Origin: Falsiroseomonas tokyonensis
GTDB lineage: Bacteria > Pseudomonadota > Alphaproteobacteria > Acetobacterales > Acetobacteraceae
Assembly (NCBI RefSeq): GCF_019024325.1
Contig: NZ_JAFNJS010000001.1
Location: 1 to 64,000, forward strand
DNA: 64,000 bases
Direction of reading: 5' to 3'
Below the pieces are notes generated by a model that saw only the letters and a list, made by a program, of their open reading frames with translations, had not been told where the DNA came from and did no database searches. Shown here piece after piece: positions 60,871 to 64,000 of the stretch. Within the stretch, counting starts at the first letter, position 1. Every line of letters starts with the position of its first letter. The position numbers and the translations under genes were made by a program.

Positions 60871-61951
60871 GGTAATGGCGCTGGTAGCGGGACCCCAGCG
60901 AGGTCAGCACCTCATAGCCGATGGTGCCGCAGCGGGCGGCGATATCGTCCGGCGTATTCCCCGCCCCACCCACCAGCATCAGCCGGCAGCCAGGCTGCAG
61001 ATCGGGGAAGTCGCTCGCATCGAATGTCGTCAAATCCATCGAGACCCGGCCCATGAGCGGCACGGCACGGTCCTGGAACAGCGCCAGGGACCGGCCGGAC
61101 AGGCTTCGTAAGTAGCCATCGGCATAGCCCGCCGCAACGGTGGCGACCCGCACGTTGCGCGTCGCCGTGTAACCGGCCCCGTAGCCGACCGTGTCGCCGG
61201 CCCCGATTTCTCGCACTTGCAGCACCGGAACCTCGACCGTGGCCACCTGCCGCATGGGGTTCGCAGCCGCCGGCGTCGGGTTGATGCCATAGAGCGCACA
61301 GCCGGGACGGGCGAGGTCCGAGCGGAAGTCCTTGCCCAGGAACAGGCCGGAGGAATTGGCGAAGCTGCGCGGCACGCCGGGCGCGATGGCCGCCGCCGCG
61401 GCCGTGAAGCGCTGCGCCTGGAGGGCGTTCAGCGGATGCGCCGGCTCATCCGCGCAGGCCAAATGGGTCATCACGAAGCGCAGGTCGAGCCCCGCCAGCC
61501 GCCCGCGATCCTCGGCCAGCGCCGCCTGCTCCGCCGCATCCAGGCCGAGGCGGGACATGCCGGTATCCAGGTGCAGCAGCGCCGGCCGCGCCTGGCCATC
61601 GGCCCGCCCGGCCGCCGCATGGGCCTCCACATCGCCCAGGCTGTTTAGCACCGGCCAGAGCCCCGCCGCCTCATCCGCCCCCGGCGGAAAGCCGTTCAGC
61701 ACGATGATGGCCGGCCCCGCGCCCAGCGCGGCGCGCAGCGCCAGCCCCTCCGTCAGATGCGCGACGAAGAAGGTCCGGCAGCCCGCCGCCAGCAGGGCGC
61801 GCGCCACCGGCGCCGCGCCCAGCCCATAGCCATCCGCCTTCACCACCCCGGCGCAGGGCGCGCCATGCCGGGCGGACAGGTCGCGCCAATTGGCCACGAT
61901 GGCATCCAGATCGACCGTCAGCACCCCCTGCCCCGCCGCCGGCCCGCTCAC
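60857..61951 (-). CDS. alr: Alanine racemase
   Basis: A 364-residue PLP enzyme that makes D-alanine for peptidoglycan. The PLP Lys is in AGVVKADGYGLGA near residue 39; the second catalytic Tyr is in GYGAGYTATRNVRVATVAAGYADGY-type sequence near 250. The N-terminus LTVDLDAIVANWRDL and the C-terminus GRVSMDLTTFD are typical. Length is normal. It overlaps the GNAT gene upstream by ATGA and mlaE downstream. Confidence 0.95.
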   Translation of the reverse strand: MSGPAAGQGVLTVDLDAIVANWRDLSARHGAPCAGVVKADGYGLGAAPVARALLAAGCRTFFVAHLTEGLALRAALGAGPAIIVLNGFPPGADEAAGLWPVLNSLGDVEAHAAAGRADGQARPALLHLDTGMSRLGLDAAEQAALAEDRGRLAGLDLRFVMTHLACADEPAHPLNALQAQRFTAAAAAIAPGVPRSFANSSGLFLGKDFRSDLARPGCALYGINPTPAAANPMRQVATVEVPVLQVREIGAGDTVGYGAGYTATRNVRVATVAAGYADGYLRSLSGRSLALFQDRAVPLMGRVSMDLTTFDASDFPDLQPGCRLMLVGGAGNTPDDIAARCGTIGYEVLTSLGSRYQRHYLGGV

Positions 61952-62421
61952 AGGTCGTGCCGATAGACGACGAAGCCGGATTTCCGCGCCACCTGGTCAT
62001 AGAGCCGCATGGCCGCGTGGTTGGTCTCATGCGTGTTCCAATAGACCCGCCCGGCGCCGGCCGCCCGCGCCCGGTCGTACACGCCCTCGATCAAGGCCCG
62101 GCCGATGCCGCGGCCGCGCATCTCCGGCGCCGCGAAAAGGTCCTGCAGGTAGCAGCTGGCGCCCGGCAGGCTGGTGTTGCGGTGGAAGATGATATGGGCG
62201 AGGCCGACCAGCCGCCCCTCCACCTCCGCCACCAGCGCCTCCATCGGCTCCAGCGCCTGGAAGAAGCGCGACCAGGTCAGCGCGGTCTGCGCCTCGGCCG
62301 GGGCGGTGTCGCCGGACCGGCCATAGAAGGCATTGTAGCCCAGCCAGAGCGGCAGCCACCCGGCATGATCCGCCGGCGCCACCGGCCGGATGATCAGCGC
62401 AGCGCGCGGTTCAGTCGCCAT
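61948..62421 (-). CDS. GNAT-family N-acetyltransferase
   Basis: A 157-residue acetyltransferase. I start it at ATG 62421 (MATEPRAALIIRPVAPADH), overlapping the dnaB stop by 11 bases; the frame is open further up only as shadow. The acetyl-CoA site is QDLFAAPEMRGRGIGRALIEG with the R-x-x-G-x-G/A pattern. It lacks the long substrate loop of aminoglycoside acetyltransferases and is of the Gcn5-like small-molecule type. Substrate unknown. The alr gene overlaps its stop. Confidence 0.88.
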   Translation of the reverse strand: MATEPRAALIIRPVAPADHAGWLPLWLGYNAFYGRSGDTAPAEAQTALTWSRFFQALEPMEALVAEVEGRLVGLAHIIFHRNTSLPGASCYLQDLFAAPEMRGRGIGRALIEGVYDRARAAGAGRVYWNTHETNHAAMRLYDQVARKSGFVVYRHDL

Positions 62422-63949
62422 AGCCACCATCATGATGCGTATCGAGGTCGCCGAAGCGGGTGAACTCGGCCTCGAAGAACAGGCGGATGGTGCCGGTCGG
62501 GCCATGCCGCTGCTTGGCGACGATCAGCTCCGCCTTGTTGTGCGCATCCTCCATGTCCTTCTGCCACTTCTCCACCGCCTCGGTGAACTTCTGCGGATTG
62601 TCGAAGCTCAGCTCCTTCGGCTGGCGGGCCTGCAGGTAGTATTCGTCGCGGTAGATGAACATCACCACGTCGGCATCCTGCTCGATCGAGCCGGATTCAC
62701 GCAGGTCCGCCAGCTGCGGCCGCTTGTCCTCCCGCTGCTCCACCGCGCGCGACAGCTGCGACAGCGCGATGACGGGCACCGACAGCTCCTTGGCGATGGC
62801 CTTCAGACCCTGGGTGATCTGGCTGATCTCCTGCACCCGGTTCTCCGGCTTGCTGCCCGCCGCCGGGCGCATCAGCTGCAGGTAGTCGACGATGATCAGG
62901 TTCAGCCCGCGGGTCCGCTGCAAGCGCCGGCAGCGCGTCCGCAAGGCGGAGATCGTGATCGCCGGCGTGTCATCGATGAACAGCGGCAGCTGCTGCAGCT
63001 CGCGGCTCACCTCCAGGAACTTGTCGAAATCGCGCTGGCTGATCTCGCCGCGCCGGATGCGGTCGCCCGAGATTCGGCTCTCCTCCGACAGAAGACGCGT
63101 CGCCAGCTGGTCGCAGCTCATTTCCAGCGAGAAGATCGCGACGCCGCCGCGCGGCACGGCATGCGGGTCCTTCTCCTTCGCCTCCCGCAGGATCGCCCGC
63201 GCGCCGCCGAAGGCCACCTTCACCGCCAGCGCCGTCTTACCCATGCCGGGTCGCCCCGCCATGATCAGTAGGTCCGAGGGATGCAAGCCACCCAGCTTCG
63301 CATCCAGGTCCCGCAGCCCGGTGGACAACCCCGCCACGCCGCCCGGATTGGAAAAGGCCTTCTCCGCATGCTGGACCGCGGTGGCAAGGGCGCGCTCGAA
63401 GCTGACGAAACCGCCGCCCGATTCGCCGGCCCGCGACAGGTCGAACAGCGCCTGCTCGGCACTCTCCATCTGCAGCTTGCCGTCCAGCTCCGGCTCCGCG
63501 CCGAAAGCGCGGTTCACCATCACCTCGCCCAGGTCCAGCAACTGCCGGCGCAGCCAGGCGTCATGGATCACCTTGCCGTATTCGCCGGCATTGATGACGC
63601 CGACCATCGCCGTCAGCAGCTGGCCGAGATAGGCGGAACCGCCCACCTCATCGAGCAGGCCCGAATGCTCGAACTCCGCCCGCAAGGTCACGGCATCGGC
63701 CAGATGCCCAGCCTCGATGCGCCGCTGGATCGCCGCATAGATCCGGCCATGCACGGCATCGGCGAAATGATCGGCGGCCAGGAACTCCGACACCCGCTCA
63801 TAGGCCTTGTTGTTGGCCAGCAGCGCGCCCAACAGCGCCTGCTCAGCCTCCAGATTCGCCGGCGGCAAACGCTGCGACAGGCCCAACAGCCCATCACCCC
63901 CACCAAAACCACCGGAAACGCCAGGAGACGAAGAGCCAAAGGTGTTCAT
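62411..63949 (-). CDS. dnaB: Replicative DNA helicase DnaB
   Basis: A 512-residue hexameric replicative helicase. After a Gly-rich start, the N-terminal domain begins LPPANLEAEQALLGALLANN. The RecA-like domain has Walker A MAGRPGMGKTALA near residue 228, Walker B LIIVDYLQLM and the DnaB signature ALSQLSRAVEQREDKRP. There is no intein or insertion. It starts 51 bases from the right edge, so its promoter is probably within or beyond those bases. Confidence 0.97.
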   Translation of the reverse strand: MNTFGSSSPGVSGGFGGGDGLLGLSQRLPPANLEAEQALLGALLANNKAYERVSEFLAADHFADAVHGRIYAAIQRRIEAGHLADAVTLRAEFEHSGLLDEVGGSAYLGQLLTAMVGVINAGEYGKVIHDAWLRRQLLDLGEVMVNRAFGAEPELDGKLQMESAEQALFDLSRAGESGGGFVSFERALATAVQHAEKAFSNPGGVAGLSTGLRDLDAKLGGLHPSDLLIMAGRPGMGKTALAVKVAFGGARAILREAKEKDPHAVPRGGVAIFSLEMSCDQLATRLLSEESRISGDRIRRGEISQRDFDKFLEVSRELQQLPLFIDDTPAITISALRTRCRRLQRTRGLNLIIVDYLQLMRPAAGSKPENRVQEISQITQGLKAIAKELSVPVIALSQLSRAVEQREDKRPQLADLRESGSIEQDADVVMFIYRDEYYLQARQPKELSFDNPQKFTEAVEKWQKDMEDAHNKAELIVAKQRHGPTGTIRLFFEAEFTRFGDLDTHHDGGYGD

Positions 63950-64000
63950 CCCCCCACTCTACCCCACCCCCCGAGTCGCACGCGCCCCACCCAGCCTGTG

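Overview
The window is high-GC DNA that reads as an alphaproteobacterial chromosome, most likely Acetobacteraceae of the Roseomonas type. The gene order dnaB, GNAT, alr, mlaE, mlaF, radA, cvpA, purF and the order glyQ, glyS, ppdK are the main reasons, together with the GC-biased codon use. The assignment is from memory of gene order, not from a search.

Positions 1-17873 are the late half of a lambda-like (siphovirus) prophage on the + strand. It holds the end of a capsid protein, a DUF2190-type decoration protein, a lysis-like pair, head-tail joining and tail completion proteins, the tail tube, a tail chaperone pair (G and GT) with a canonical -1 slippery site, the tape measure, three tail-tip accessory proteins, the central tip protein and a tail spike. 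The head genes, integrase and regulators lie off the left edge or are absent.

Two cargo blocks interrupt or follow this module. Cargo 1 (about 4030-9500) sits between the tail tube and tail chaperone genes. It is an ABC-3C (three-component ABC ATPase) conflict system: a nuclease-like effector, a small middle component and a DUF3732 ATPase. The effector is split by a 1254-bp IS3-family element (4534-5787) with imperfect terminal inverted repeats and a 3-bp target duplication; removing the element restores one open reading frame exactly. A promoter-like sequence precedes the block and a terminator hairpin follows it. Cargo 2 (18053-26059) follows the tail spike. It is a tight five-gene operon: an SF1 (UvrD/HelD-like) helicase, a protein of unknown family, two different BrxD/DUF2791-like P-loop ATPases, one carrying a PcrA-type Tudor-like domain at its N-terminus, and an Lhr-type SF2 helicase. 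It resembles the ATPase-helicase core of BREX and Shango loci but has no methylase, PglZ, BrxL or TerB gene here. It is the best candidate for an undescribed defence system. A dead IS3-type transposase remnant (about 26100-26370) marks the junction with the chromosome.

From 26476 to the end the genes are chromosomal. On the minus strand come ppdK, glyS, a vapBC toxin-antitoxin pair inserted between glyS and glyQ, and glyQ. Next are small metabolic genes, a surface-glycan-like cluster (two glycosyltransferases and an asparagine synthase), a cupin, a dihydroorotase, a repeat-rich FkbM-like protein, and the outer-membrane assembly and ribosome maturation group yfgM-bamB-der. Then follow a host-attachment protein, a TetR/aldo-keto reductase pair, a solute-binding protein, an SDR, purF-cvpA, a nucleotide-sugar epimerase, radA, a RES/Xre toxin-antitoxin pair whose antitoxin start looks frame-disrupted at a G8 tract, mlaF-mlaE, alr, a GNAT gene and dnaB. 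I saw no rRNA, tRNA or CRISPR array.
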